Shown: one piece after another, positions 39,968 to 50,694 of the stretch
Layout: every line of letters starts with the position of its first letter
How positions within the stretch are numbered: the stretch's first letter is position 1
Assembly (NCBI GenBank): GCA_016283275.1
Contig: JAEEMP010000038.1
Coordinates: 1 to 64,000, forward strand
DNA length: 64,000 nt
Direction: 5' to 3'
Origin: Lachnospiraceae bacterium
Lineage (GTDB): Bacteria; Bacillota; Clostridia; Lachnospirales; Lachnospiraceae
Notes under the pieces: generated by a model
Told to the model about the DNA's origin: nothing
Databases searched by the model: none
Seen by the model: only the letters and a program-made list of their open reading frames with translations
Position numbers and translations under genes: made by a program

Positions 39968-40045
39968 ATGCGATCATATTTTTGCAATTATCTGAATATT
40001 TTTATATAATATTGATATCTAAATTTTTCGGATTCAGGTATTTGT

Positions 40046-41212
40046 ATGCAAAAAACTATGAAAGAAAAACAAGGTAAACGCATAAAAGAAATATTCATTT
40101 ATTGCGATTACGTATACGGCGGAGGCTGCGAACGCGTTTTAAACGAGGTTGTCAGTTATCTTGCAGATTTTGAAAAAGTTATCGTATGGGGAGAAAAATG
40201 TACACTTAAAGTCTTTTACGAACATTATCCTCACTCTGTAAAATATCTTAACGTTGATCCGTTATTTCATTTATCCGAAAAGCATCCGTTTTTACGAAAG
40301 ATAAGTTCCGTTGTTAAAAAAGGGATAAAAAGCGCTCTTTTGGTATGGTCATGGATAGCTTGTCCCGATGTTTTTGTTGCCTTCAGAGAGGGATCCGTGA
40401 CACGATATGTATCGCATATTCGTTCAAAGGCGAAATACGCCTGGATCCATTACGATCTAGGTTATTATCATTGGACTGAAATGATATTTAAATCGACGGA
40501 GAAAGAACTCGCCTGCTTAAAAAAATACGATAAAGTGATCTGCGTTTCCGAAACCGTAAAGGATTCGGTGATCAGGACCATAGGGGATTCAAAGAATCTT
40601 TGTGTCAGATATAATCCGATAAATGTAAAGAGCATTATTGAGCAGTCCCATAAAGAGTGCGACTATGCTTTTGCCAAGGACAGGCCCTCCATTGTTACCG
40701 TCGGAAGGCTGGCTCCCGACAAAAATCTGGGCATATTGATCGATGTATGTCATGAACTTGAAAAAGACTACCGTTTTGAAATGATCATAGTAGGAGACGG
40801 AGGACACAAAGAAAAGCTGCTTAAGCAAATAAAAGATCTTGATGTAAAGTGTGTAAAATTGCCGGGTTATAAAGATAATCCATATCCGTATATACTTAAC
40901 TCGGTTTTTTATTTAAGCACGTCGAACAGTGAGAGCTACGGCCTTGCCATTCAGGAGGCGCTTATTCTCGGAAAGCCCGTCGTTGCCGTAAATTGTGCGG
41001 TATTAAAAGAAGTATTTGATAATAGATTCGGAATTGTTGCGGATAATTCCAAAGAATCGATCAAAGCCGCAATAATTACCATGCTGACGGATAAGGATAA
41101 ACGATCGGAATATTGCCGGAATATTGAAAATTACTACAAAAAAGATGATATGTATGAGAGCAGATTGGAAGATATTAAAAGTCTGTTGATCGATGATCCG
41201 AAAAGTGTTTAA
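40046..41212 (+). CDS. GT4-family glycosyltransferase
   Basis: IVTVGRLAPDKNLGILIDVC...GDGGHKEKL...SNSESYGLAIQEALILGKPVVAVNC. Confidence 0.92.
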   Translation: MQKTMKEKQGKRIKEIFIYCDYVYGGGCERVLNEVVSYLADFEKVIVWGEKCTLKVFYEHYPHSVKYLNVDPLFHLSEKHPFLRKISSVVKKGIKSALLVWSWIACPDVFVAFREGSVTRYVSHIRSKAKYAWIHYDLGYYHWTEMIFKSTEKELACLKKYDKVICVSETVKDSVIRTIGDSKNLCVRYNPINVKSIIEQSHKECDYAFAKDRPSIVTVGRLAPDKNLGILIDVCHELEKDYRFEMIIVGDGGHKEKLLKQIKDLDVKCVKLPGYKDNPYPYILNSVFYLSTSNSESYGLAIQEALILGKPVVAVNCAVLKEVFDNRFGIVADNSKESIKAAIITMLTDKDKRSEYCRNIENYYKKDDMYESRLEDIKSLLIDDPKSV

Positions 41213-41300
41213 AATGCTGTGTTTTTTTGACACATATTTATCAATATGATAGAATTAAATATTGATTTATACACAAAAATCAAGGACAGGAAAAAGGGAA

Positions 41301-42476
41301 ATGGAGCGCATACAACATGTTTTTATAGTGGGGTCCAAAGGTATACCCGCAGCTTACGGAGGATATGAATCATTTGTGGACAGGCTTACGCTTTTTCAAA
41401 AGTCGGATGCCATAAAATATCACGTGGCCTGTGCGGTTGATTCAGTGCCTGAGGAAAAGACTTTTGAGTACAACGGTGCAAGATGCTTTAATGTTCTTCG
41501 CAAAAATATCGGCCCCGCGAAAGCAATTTTTTACGATGTTGATGCGATCAGGGAATGTATCGCATACATAAAAGCCAATAAAATAAAGGCGCCTATTGTA
41601 TATATACTTGCCTGTCGTATAGGACCGTTTATGCGCGGCATGGTTAAAAAGATCCATAAACTCGGTGGCAGGGTATATATAAATCCGGACGGCCATGAAT
41701 GGAAAAGAGCAAAGTGGGCAAAACCGGTCAGAAGATACTGGAAGGCTTCCGAAAAGATGATGGTAAAGCATGCTGATCTTATTATCTGCGACAGCATCAA
41801 TATCGAGAGATACATCAGGGAAGAATATCCTTCATACGATCCCAATACCACATTTATAGCATACGGTGCCGAGACATCTAAGTCGACGCTTTCCGATGAT
41901 GATGAGAAACTATTGAAATGGTATGAGGAAAAAGGGGTCAGGCCGCATGAATATTATCTTGTGGTAGGCAGATTCGTACCCGAGAATAATTACGAGACAA
42001 TGGTAAAAGAGTATATGAGATCGGATTCAAAGAAGGATTTTGTACTCGTGACCAATGTTGAAAAGAACAAATTTTATGAGGCGCTTCTTGAGAGCACTCA
42101 TTTTGACCAAGATAAACGTATCAAGTTTGTCGGAACGGTGTATGATACGGAACTTCTTAAAAAGATAAGGGAAAATGCTTACGGGTATTTTCACGGACAC
42201 GAAGTCGGAGGTACAAACCCGTCGCTTTTGGAAGCGCTCGGAAGCACGAAATTGAACCTTCTTTTAAATGTGGGGTTCAACAGGGAAGTTGGCGAAGAAG
42301 CTGCCCTTTATTGGGACAAGGAACAGGGTTCTCTTTCATCTCTTATCCATAAAGCCGATTCGCTTGAGGCCGGCGAGATAGAGGCGCTCGGCTTAAAGGC
42401 AAAGTCAAGGATAGAAACCGCCTACAGCTGGGATCACATTGTTGACAGATACGAAGAGGTATTTTTAAAACAATGA
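41301..42476 (+). CDS. DUF1972/rhamnosyltransferase-like GT4 glycosyltransferase
   Basis: HVFIVGSKGIPAAYGGYESFVDRL...INPDGHEWKRAKW...YFHGHEVGGTNPSLLEALG. Confidence 0.9.
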   Translation: MERIQHVFIVGSKGIPAAYGGYESFVDRLTLFQKSDAIKYHVACAVDSVPEEKTFEYNGARCFNVLRKNIGPAKAIFYDVDAIRECIAYIKANKIKAPIVYILACRIGPFMRGMVKKIHKLGGRVYINPDGHEWKRAKWAKPVRRYWKASEKMMVKHADLIICDSINIERYIREEYPSYDPNTTFIAYGAETSKSTLSDDDEKLLKWYEEKGVRPHEYYLVVGRFVPENNYETMVKEYMRSDSKKDFVLVTNVEKNKFYEALLESTHFDQDKRIKFVGTVYDTELLKKIRENAYGYFHGHEVGGTNPSLLEALGSTKLNLLLNVGFNREVGEEAALYWDKEQGSLSSLIHKADSLEAGEIEALGLKAKSRIETAYSWDHIVDRYEEVFLKQ

Positions 42477-43705
42477 AAATTTTAATGGCAAATAAGTTTT
42501 TTTATATAAAGGGCGGAAGTGAGACTTATTATTTTGCATTAAAACGTCTGCTTGAGTCGAAAGGACACGAGGTTATCGATTTTTCCATGAAAGATGATAA
42601 AAATCTTGAGTCCGATTATTCCGATTATTTTGTGGAAGGCGTTGACTATAACGGGAAAATGAGTAAGTCGGCCCAACTTAAGGCTGCCCGCAATATCATT
42701 TATTCAAAAGAGGCCAAAAAGAAATTCGAAAGGCTTGTAAAGGATACAAGTCCGGATCTGGTGCATCTTAATATATTTCAGCATCAGTTGTCGCCTTCCA
42801 TACTTGATATATGTAAGAAATACGATCTTCCGACAGTTTATACCGCTCATGACCTTAAGATGCTGTGTCTTAATTATGTGATGATGACACACGGCGAGAT
42901 ATGCGAGAAGTGTAAAGGCGGAAAGTATATAAACTGCTTAAAGAATAAATGTGTAAAAGATTCTTCGGCGAAGAGTCTTATTAATGTTATCGAAGGCTAT
43001 TTTCATAAATGGCGGAAAAGCTATGATGCCATAGACGAGATAATAACTCCGAGTAATTTTTACAGAGATAAATTTATCAATTTTGGCGTAAACCCCGAAA
43101 GAGTTACGCATATTCCCAATTTTCTCGATAAAGAAAAGCCTTCGGTCAACAAGACAGATGACAGTGAGAAGTATTTCCTTTACTTTGGAAGATTGTCACG
43201 TGAAAAAGGAATAATGACGCTTGTAAAGGCTGTAAAGGATACGGACAGATCGTTATATATAGTCGGTTCGGGACCCTGCAGGGAAGAGATAGAGGATTTT
43301 ATAAAGGCTGATAAGGTCGATAACGTTAAACTCCTGGGCTTTAAGAGCGGGCAGGAGCTTACGGATATAGTGGGCAATGCCAAAGCGGTGATCCTTCCGT
43401 CGGAATGGTATGAAAACGGTCCGTATTCAGCCATAGAATCTCTTCAGCTTTCCAGGCCCATAATAGGTTCGGATATAGGAGGGATACCGGAACTTATAGA
43501 CGGAAACGGTTATTCTTTTGCCAAAGGGAATATAGATGAACTTAAGGATATATTGTTAAATTTCCCGGAGCCGGGAAGTGAAGAATATGCAATGCTTTGC
43601 AAAAGATCCGAAGAAATGTTTAACGAGCGTTACACTTCCGGATATCATTACGAAAAATTAATGAACATATATGACAAGGCTCTAAAAGCACATTGTTCAA
43701 AATAA
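42473..43705 (+). CDS. GT4-family glycosyltransferase
   Basis: MANKFFYIKGGSETYYF, YTAHDLKMLCLN, YFGRLSREKGIMTLVKAV, PSEWYENGPYSAIESLQLSRPIIGSDIGGIPELI. Confidence 0.93.
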   Translation: MKILMANKFFYIKGGSETYYFALKRLLESKGHEVIDFSMKDDKNLESDYSDYFVEGVDYNGKMSKSAQLKAARNIIYSKEAKKKFERLVKDTSPDLVHLNIFQHQLSPSILDICKKYDLPTVYTAHDLKMLCLNYVMMTHGEICEKCKGGKYINCLKNKCVKDSSAKSLINVIEGYFHKWRKSYDAIDEIITPSNFYRDKFINFGVNPERVTHIPNFLDKEKPSVNKTDDSEKYFLYFGRLSREKGIMTLVKAVKDTDRSLYIVGSGPCREEIEDFIKADKVDNVKLLGFKSGQELTDIVGNAKAVILPSEWYENGPYSAIESLQLSRPIIGSDIGGIPELIDGNGYSFAKGNIDELKDILLNFPEPGSEEYAMLCKRSEEMFNERYTSGYHYEKLMNIYDKALKAHCSK

Positions 43706-43740
43706 TAGAGAATGATCGCATATAACGATCGGAGACCTAA

Positions 43741-45573
43741 ATGAAAAAAAAGATTTTTACTATCACATCTTTCATATTGATATCGACATTACTGTGCGCA
43801 TGCGGTGATACAAAGGATTATTCCGCATGGATGCCGAAAGACGGCTATAAGCCGGTCTCGCATAATGATCAGGATACAGAAGGCAATTCTTTCATTACGA
43901 CCGCCGCCGGGTCGTTTTCCGCGAATGATCTTACGAAGGCTTTTTTGGACGAAGATGACTCTCTGGCGGATAAACTGTGGCAGACCCAGATCACCAACGA
44001 GATATATTCGGTTACTCAAAAAGAACTGAAAAGGAATTCAATGGTATATTACGTTTCATCAAGTGAGGGCGATGATGAAAATCTTGGCTTGTCACCGGAA
44101 GCGCCGAAAAGAACATTGACCGGATTTTCGGGCGTTTCAAATGTTACGATACTCTTAAAATGCGGTGATTCTTTTGAAATGGACCAGTCTTTTTCGGCGG
44201 GGAACAAGTGTGTTTACGCAACTTACGGAAGCGGTCCGAGGCCTGTGCTTGATTATTATAAGCCATTAGACGTGAAATTTACCGAAGAAGCCGAATATGC
44301 CCATGTTTGGAAGGCAGATCTCTCGAAGATATTCAAGGTCCGACATTCATCTGACGATGAGGAACAGAGTGTTCGGTTTTCGGATTGCAACATAGGGCAG
44401 CTTCTTATAGACGGTAAGGTTAACTGGAACAGACTGCTTCTAAATATAATCGGGAACGAAGCGCCGGATTACGCAAAGTATCTTGAAGAGGATGCATGTG
44501 AAAGTTGGGCTGTGGACTGGATGTCTTCAACGCTGTACCTTTATTCCAAAACGGATCCGAATAAGAAGAATATCAAATACGCAGATTTTACAAATGCTGT
44601 ATTTATGAGCGGGATCAAGAATACTGTTTTAAAAGGATGGGAAATAAAAGGTGCCGGTACGAGCGGCTGTACGATAGAAAACTGTACGGAGGTCACTATT
44701 GCTTCCTGCTATTTTCATGATATCGGAGGTACTCTGGCGGGCAGTCCGACCTCCAGGACCGGAAATGCCATTCAGGTTGTAGGCCAGGCAAAAGATGTTA
44801 TGGTCGAATACAATTTTGTGTCATGGATATTTAACGGTTGTTTTGTGGATCAGGTAGTTTCAACTTCGGAAGAAGACAGCAATCTTACAGTCAGGAACAA
44901 TATCGGAACGCGCTCCTATGTAGGCATTGATACGATAGGAGATGCTCTTGCCGAAAAAGGACATGTAAATATTGTCTATTCGGGTAATATTTTGAGTAAT
45001 ATGTGTGATATTACCGATCCCGATGAAAAACTTTATGCCGATGAGTTGGGCGGATTGTTACGTAACACTGTTCCCGAACCGGTTGAAGAGCCTGTGAAGG
45101 ATACAAAAAAGCCTAAGGACTCCAAAGATCCAAAGAATCCGGAAGACCTGTCGGTTTCCGGGACAGAAGAAAACGGGACAAGTGATAAACCGGATGTATA
45201 CTTATCATACAGAGGATCCGGCAATTACACAGGCATATCATGTATATGTAATTATTCGTCCAAGAATCCGGAAGGACTCGTAATGAATAATAATGTATGC
45301 TGGAATACGAGCCGATTATTAATCCTGTACACGAAGTCCGGTCCCAAGGCATATTTTAATGATAATCTTCTTTATTCGGAAGATGCACCGGGAGATGCGT
45401 GCATGTATCTGGTCGTTGATAAGGATATGAATATTGATTATTCAAATAAAAATCCTTTCCCCGGGAACAAAAATTATCTGGGTTATGATACAAGCGGAAA
45501 CGATATCGAGCCAAATGATGCGGTTGATATCCTGAAAAGTACGATCGGAGGCATTTCCGGATATGACAAATGA
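43741..45573 (+). CDS. Right-handed parallel beta-helix lipoprotein
   Basis: Lipobox LISTLLCAC; YYVSSSEGDDENLGLSPEAPKRTL...; repeated NxxxIxxNxxxxx helical coils; K/P/D-rich insertion. Confidence 0.8.
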   Translation: MKKKIFTITSFILISTLLCACGDTKDYSAWMPKDGYKPVSHNDQDTEGNSFITTAAGSFSANDLTKAFLDEDDSLADKLWQTQITNEIYSVTQKELKRNSMVYYVSSSEGDDENLGLSPEAPKRTLTGFSGVSNVTILLKCGDSFEMDQSFSAGNKCVYATYGSGPRPVLDYYKPLDVKFTEEAEYAHVWKADLSKIFKVRHSSDDEEQSVRFSDCNIGQLLIDGKVNWNRLLLNIIGNEAPDYAKYLEEDACESWAVDWMSSTLYLYSKTDPNKKNIKYADFTNAVFMSGIKNTVLKGWEIKGAGTSGCTIENCTEVTIASCYFHDIGGTLAGSPTSRTGNAIQVVGQAKDVMVEYNFVSWIFNGCFVDQVVSTSEEDSNLTVRNNIGTRSYVGIDTIGDALAEKGHVNIVYSGNILSNMCDITDPDEKLYADELGGLLRNTVPEPVEEPVKDTKKPKDSKDPKNPEDLSVSGTEENGTSDKPDVYLSYRGSGNYTGISCICNYSSKNPEGLVMNNNVCWNTSRLLILYTKSGPKAYFNDNLLYSEDAPGDACMYLVVDKDMNIDYSNKNPFPGNKNYLGYDTSGNDIEPNDAVDILKSTIGGISGYDK

Positions 45574-46105
45574 CGGTGTTAACAAAAAACCGAATATCGT
45601 ATTGTTTGCCTCTGTTACATCGCTTTTGCTTCTTTTGCTGCTTGTTGGGATATTCTTTTTTCACAGAGCCGATAAAACGGGAACATATGCAGCAAAGGCG
45701 CATGAGACTTATGATGTATCGGGTATATCCGCCTCAAACATTCCGGATGATCTTTCCGCTATGGTCTTAAACAGCATGGATCCGTGGGAATCAGGGGATT
45801 TTGATGAATATACGGGAGAAAAGATAGATCACAGAAGGCGGCTGAGACTTAAAGAATACATAGTGGCAAGGAATGAAAAGTATATAGTAAAGCTTTCTGA
45901 AGGTTTTACATTTTCTGTATTTGAATATGATCCATCGGGTGCTTTTTTGAAATCGGATGATTATATCAATGGTGAGATCATTGCCTTAAGTCCTCAAACA
46001 GCTACATTCTGCGTGAGCATTAGAAGAGATGAGGACGAAAAAAAACTTTCGCCAGGACAATGGGGCAGATTTATACGTGAGTTGGATATAATGTTGTTGT
46101 ATTGA
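45563..46105 (+). CDS. Single-TM anchored protein of unknown function
   Basis: 180 aa with one N-terminal TM; overlaps the preceding gene by 11 bp. Confidence 0.7.
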   Translation: MTNDGVNKKPNIVLFASVTSLLLLLLLVGIFFFHRADKTGTYAAKAHETYDVSGISASNIPDDLSAMVLNSMDPWESGDFDEYTGEKIDHRRRLRLKEYIVARNEKYIVKLSEGFTFSVFEYDPSGAFLKSDDYINGEIIALSPQTATFCVSIRRDEDEKKLSPGQWGRFIRELDIMLLY

Positions 46106-46117
46106 TCGGAGAAAGAT

Positions 46118-47431
46118 TTGAAGGTAGCAGTAAATAAAAAGCATTTAATATTTTCAATTGCATACTTTTTTACGATGTTAACGCTTCTTCTTAACCAGAT
46201 AGAGGCGCTGCCGTTTGCTATCGTATTTCGAAAGACGAAATATGCCTACGTTGCGCTTGTACTTGTGCTTTGGATGACCGGCAACAGGATAAGACGCGGA
46301 TCTTGGCTTGCGATATGTAGCTGGAGTTTGTTTTTTATACATGCCGTGTTCTTTGGATATGTATTTAATACTACAGAGGGTGCGCATATAGCGGCAGAGA
46401 ATATTTCGGTTAATGTTACGCAGATGATATGGTATCTTTTGATGGTTCTTGCCACATACCTTTATGTGTCGCAAAACGGAATTTTTAAACTGTTTATTAC
46501 ACTCAGTTTTTATGTGACCGGGCTCCAACTGTTAATAGCTGCTGCATTACATCGACAGGATTTTGTGAATCCTGTCTGGGGACTTATCCAATCCTTTACG
46601 GCTGATATAAGATATAAAACGCAATTTGGATTTATCCATGCAGGATATCTTTCAAATGCAACATATCTTGTTGTCGTTCTTTCGTTGTTCTTTTTCGAAT
46701 TGTACAGACATGATCCGGATAAGCGTATCAGAAGTATCATGTGGATAAGTCTTATATTTTTAGATGTTCTGGCACTTGAGATGCTGATGTGTGCTGCCGA
46801 AAGGGCGGGTATCATATCAACAGTCATTCTTTTGTTCATATATTTTATATTTGTGTTTTTAAGAATAAGACTGGAAGCAAGAACAACCATTTTATTGATA
46901 ATGGCCGGCGTATTTTTCGTTTTTGTCATGGCTTCGGCGGGAGTGTTTACCCATATATGGGATAAGTCTAACAGAGCGCTGAATATTACGGTCAATTATC
47001 CTATTTTTTTGAAACTTGGTAATATCTGGACGGGGATGGGCTTTGTGGACAGTTCAGGTTTTCACGAAGATATTCTTGCTTTTGGTGACAGAACAAGCTC
47101 ATTGGATATGTATTATGTATATATCTTCTTTACCACAGGTATAATAGGTTGTATTTTAATAGGTTTAGGGCTTATGACCATACTCGTAAAACTGTTTTCG
47201 TTAAAGAAAACGGACCTTAATATAACTGCTATTGCATTATATGTCTCATGGCTTTTCTTTGCTTTTTGGCAATGTAATATGGTGACTTACAGATATCCGT
47301 CGCCGACTATTTTATATACAATTCTTTTGTGTGCCGTAAGCAGAGGATTCTGCAAGGATGAGAATACTTTGGGAATGGTAAAAGAGAAGGTTAAAACAGA
47401 TTATCCTGTTGAAGATATTTTGGTAGTATAA
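46118..47431 (+). CDS. O-antigen/EPS polymerase-like (Wzy-type) membrane protein
   Basis: About 10-12 TM segments with a long loop before the last TMs, within an EPS cluster. Confidence 0.72.
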   Translation: MKVAVNKKHLIFSIAYFFTMLTLLLNQIEALPFAIVFRKTKYAYVALVLVLWMTGNRIRRGSWLAICSWSLFFIHAVFFGYVFNTTEGAHIAAENISVNVTQMIWYLLMVLATYLYVSQNGIFKLFITLSFYVTGLQLLIAAALHRQDFVNPVWGLIQSFTADIRYKTQFGFIHAGYLSNATYLVVVLSLFFFELYRHDPDKRIRSIMWISLIFLDVLALEMLMCAAERAGIISTVILLFIYFIFVFLRIRLEARTTILLIMAGVFFVFVMASAGVFTHIWDKSNRALNITVNYPIFLKLGNIWTGMGFVDSSGFHEDILAFGDRTSSLDMYYVYIFFTTGIIGCILIGLGLMTILVKLFSLKKTDLNITAIALYVSWLFFAFWQCNMVTYRYPSPTILYTILLCAVSRGFCKDENTLGMVKEKVKTDYPVEDILVV

Positions 47432-47449
47432 TTATTTTTTAAGGGTGAG

Positions 47450-48553
47450 ATGAAAAACGCAGTTTTACAGATAATGAATTATGCCGCGGTTTATCGTGGT
47501 AATTTTATGGAATCATTGACGGCTTTGGACGAAAGGCTTAAAGAGAAAGATACTGTTACAATATATCTTTTTTGTAAAGACGCCGAGAAGGCCGCAAAGA
47601 TATGGATCGATGATATGGTCAGTGCAGGGGATATTGTACGGTTTTTGAGCGACGATCATAAAGCTGATGTGAGACTCATTAAAGACCTGATAAGGGAGTA
47701 CAATGTAAAACTGATACATACGCATTTTTTGACAATGCCGCAGTTTTTGTCGATATACTGCGCCAACAGACGATCAAATCTGCCGATAGTTATGCATATG
47801 CATAATCATTCTAAAAAAGCCGGTAACATAATTAAGAGAAAAATTTCTCATTTCATTTACCGGAAATGTTATATGGTTGCCTGCAGCAAGTCTGTGTATG
47901 ACAGTCTTATAAGGGATTACCCGAAGAATAAGAAATGCTATATTGACAACGGGGTCTATTTTGAAAGACTTGAAAAATTTGAAACATTGGATAAAAGGGA
48001 TTTCGGGGTGTCAGAGGATGAAAAACTTCTGCTTATCTTTGGCTTTGATTTTTACAGAAAAGGAGTAGATCTTGCCATAAAGGCTGTTTCCGATCTTCGA
48101 AAAGCAGGTTTAAAGTATTCTTTACTTGTATCACTTTCTACCAATTTCGAAGAAGCGGAGTCCAATGTAAAGAAAATATTGGGAGAAGTACCTGATTGGA
48201 TAAAGCTTATAAAAGCACGGAGTGATGTTGCATCGTTTTACAATGCGGTCGATATGTTTTTATCACCTTCGAGGGAGGAAGGTCTTCCGTATTCGGTCAT
48301 TGAAGCAGAGTATTCAAGGTGTAATGTTGTTCTGAGCAATATTTCCGCGCAGATACATCTTAAACTTAAGTATGGGGTCTGGTTTAAAAAGGATGATCCG
48401 GAAGATTTAAAAAACGCTATACTTAAGGCTGAGAAGTTAAGAGAAGAAAAACTTAATAATATGGATAGTGTAAAAGAATTTATGAGGGAGAATTATTCTC
48501 TTTCAAAATGGGTGGATGAAGTTGTTGAGTTATACGGAAGTATTTTATCATAA
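47450..48553 (+). CDS. GT4-family glycosyltransferase
   Basis: LIHTHFLTMPQFLSIYCA, IVMHMHNHSKKAG, LLIFGFDFYRKGVDLAIKAV, FLSPSREEGLPYSVIEAEYS. Confidence 0.9.
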   Translation: MKNAVLQIMNYAAVYRGNFMESLTALDERLKEKDTVTIYLFCKDAEKAAKIWIDDMVSAGDIVRFLSDDHKADVRLIKDLIREYNVKLIHTHFLTMPQFLSIYCANRRSNLPIVMHMHNHSKKAGNIIKRKISHFIYRKCYMVACSKSVYDSLIRDYPKNKKCYIDNGVYFERLEKFETLDKRDFGVSEDEKLLLIFGFDFYRKGVDLAIKAVSDLRKAGLKYSLLVSLSTNFEEAESNVKKILGEVPDWIKLIKARSDVASFYNAVDMFLSPSREEGLPYSVIEAEYSRCNVVLSNISAQIHLKLKYGVWFKKDDPEDLKNAILKAEKLREEKLNNMDSVKEFMRENYSLSKWVDEVVELYGSILS

Positions 48554-48589
48554 ATGTAAAGGAATAATTGAATTATCCTAGGAGGAGCC

Positions 48590-49918
48590 ATGGTTAAAGA
48601 AAAGAATGATTATATTTTGATAGACTTTACGGGGTTGATCAAAGCTATGTTTAATAGCTTGTGGTTTTTGATCGCAGTTGGAGTTTTGGGTGCTGTGCTG
48701 ACTTATGCCGTAGGCTATATATACACGAGTAATATCCAGTATACGCCCATGTACTCGTCTACCGTAAAATTATATTCAACTTCTGCGTATTCAAGTGCAT
48801 CAAGAACGGCATCAACTCAGATGAATGATTATTATGAAATAATGAGGACAAGAAGAGTGGCTAATCAGGTCATTTCCGATTTTAACCTCAATATGACATA
48901 CAGGGAATTTACCGGCCAGATAAGCAGATCGATGGTAACGGATACCAATATGATGTATATTACCGTAATGTTTCCAAATGCGGAGGTAGGCAAAGAAATT
49001 CTGGATGACCTGATAACAGTAACATCTGCTTATGCCCTTGAGATAATGGGAACGATTCCGGTAGAAGTATACGATGAAGCACAGGTTGCCGAAAGACCGT
49101 CAAATGTACCCGTATTGCCCACCAAAAAACTTCTTGTATTTGGTTTCGCAGGCAGTTTTCTTCTGGCATTCCTCATAGTTTTATTTTTGTTTTTATCCGA
49201 CAATAAGGTCAGAACCTCCGAAGATGTTAAAGCAGAATCCAAACTCGATGTTCTGTCTGCGGTTCTGGATAAGAAAAACAAGAAAAGTCCCGGGATAAAT
49301 AAAGCATCCATGCAGAGTCTGTACGGAGAACTTCGAATGATCAAGCCGGATGCGAAAACCATATGCTTCTACACATTCTCTGATGAAAATAAGGGAAGCG
49401 TTATCAAAGATTATCTGTCATTCCTTACGGAAGCAGGCAAGAAAGCCGTATACCTTGATACGGAGATCACCAATCCAAAGTGGGGCATAGAAGTATCGGA
49501 GGAAAGTAAAAACTCACTTAACGACTATCTTGAAGGCAAGGTTAATGATATTGCCAAGATAACTTCCAAAGATGATGGCGGAAATTATATTAAGCCGGTT
49601 CAGGCAAACAATACTATTGAACTGCTTACCGGCAATTCATTTGATACCCTTATCGATAAACTGAGGTCCGAGTATGATGTAATTCTCGTAGATACTGCCC
49701 CTTTTGCATATTCCGCTGAAGCCAAAGTAATAAGAGGAAAGTTTGATGTAACCATAGTCGTTGCTCAACTGGGCAAGACAAAACGTGAAGATTGTGCTTC
49801 TCTTTCAAACAGTTTTAAAGAGAACGAGCTTGACGGCGTTATCGTTACAAATGTAAAAGGAAATATAAAGAAGAAGGCATTTAAGCGTGAATACGGTCGT
49901 TTCATGGGGTTATATTAA
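48590..49918 (+). CDS. Fused Wzz-like chain-length regulator and degenerate BY-kinase-like domain
   Basis: Two TMs flanking an extracellular domain (YTSNIQYTPMYSSTVKLY); C-terminal YDVILVDTAPF retained but no GxxxxGKS/T Walker A. Confidence 0.82.
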   Translation: MVKEKNDYILIDFTGLIKAMFNSLWFLIAVGVLGAVLTYAVGYIYTSNIQYTPMYSSTVKLYSTSAYSSASRTASTQMNDYYEIMRTRRVANQVISDFNLNMTYREFTGQISRSMVTDTNMMYITVMFPNAEVGKEILDDLITVTSAYALEIMGTIPVEVYDEAQVAERPSNVPVLPTKKLLVFGFAGSFLLAFLIVLFLFLSDNKVRTSEDVKAESKLDVLSAVLDKKNKKSPGINKASMQSLYGELRMIKPDAKTICFYTFSDENKGSVIKDYLSFLTEAGKKAVYLDTEITNPKWGIEVSEESKNSLNDYLEGKVNDIAKITSKDDGGNYIKPVQANNTIELLTGNSFDTLIDKLRSEYDVILVDTAPFAYSAEAKVIRGKFDVTIVVAQLGKTKREDCASLSNSFKENELDGVIVTNVKGNIKKKAFKREYGRFMGLY

Positions 49919-50685
49919 TGGAAGAATCAAGAAAGATTCCCAAAATAATACATTATTGCTGGTTTGGCAGGGGAGAGAAGCCTGGTAATATTAAGGCTTT
50001 TATCGCAGGCTGGAAGAATTTACTTGATGATTATGAATTTATCGAGTGGAATGAAGACAATTTTAAGATAGAAGAGGCTCCGATCTATGTACAGGAGGCA
50101 TACAGTGTCAGAAAATTCGCATTTGTAAGCGACTATGCAAGAATAAAAGGACTGTATGAAAAAGGCGGAGTATATCTTGATACGGACATTGAGATAGTAA
50201 GGCGGTTTGATGAACTTTTGCCCGGCAGGGATCTGGTTCTCGGATTTGAAAGCGACAGATCGCTTGAAACTGCATTTATGGCAGCTACACCGGAAAATGA
50301 ACTGATCGGTGGATTTCTTAAGACATATGAGAACAGAAAGTTTATAAACGAAGACGGCTCATACGATATGTCGGTGATCAATGAACATTTCAGTTCTTTT
50401 ATGAGTCAGAATACCGATATAGATCTTGATGATGAGAGGTTAAGAGAATTTGAAGAGGGAAAAATAGTTGTATATCCAAGAGACTATTTTGCTGCGTTTG
50501 ATATAAGTAACTGGCATATAAAACCCACTGAAAATACTTATACCATTCATCATATGAATGCCAGCTGGAGCTCAAAGAAAAAGAAACTTTATTTTTCGAC
50601 CATAAAGGCTCTGCAGCGGATTCTTGGAATAAAGGGTTACGATAAGCTTAAAGGGGCTTATGACAAATTAAAGAAAAAAGGCTAA
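49918..50685 (+). CDS. GT32-like capsular glycosyltransferase
   Basis: IPKIIHYCWFGRGEKPGNIKAFIAGWKNLLDDYEFIEWNEDNF...KGGVYLDTDIEIV (DxD). Confidence 0.92.
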   Translation: MEESRKIPKIIHYCWFGRGEKPGNIKAFIAGWKNLLDDYEFIEWNEDNFKIEEAPIYVQEAYSVRKFAFVSDYARIKGLYEKGGVYLDTDIEIVRRFDELLPGRDLVLGFESDRSLETAFMAATPENELIGGFLKTYENRKFINEDGSYDMSVINEHFSSFMSQNTDIDLDDERLREFEEGKIVVYPRDYFAAFDISNWHIKPTENTYTIHHMNASWSSKKKKLYFSTIKALQRILGIKGYDKLKGAYDKLKKKG

Positions 50686-50694
50686 ACTGATTAT

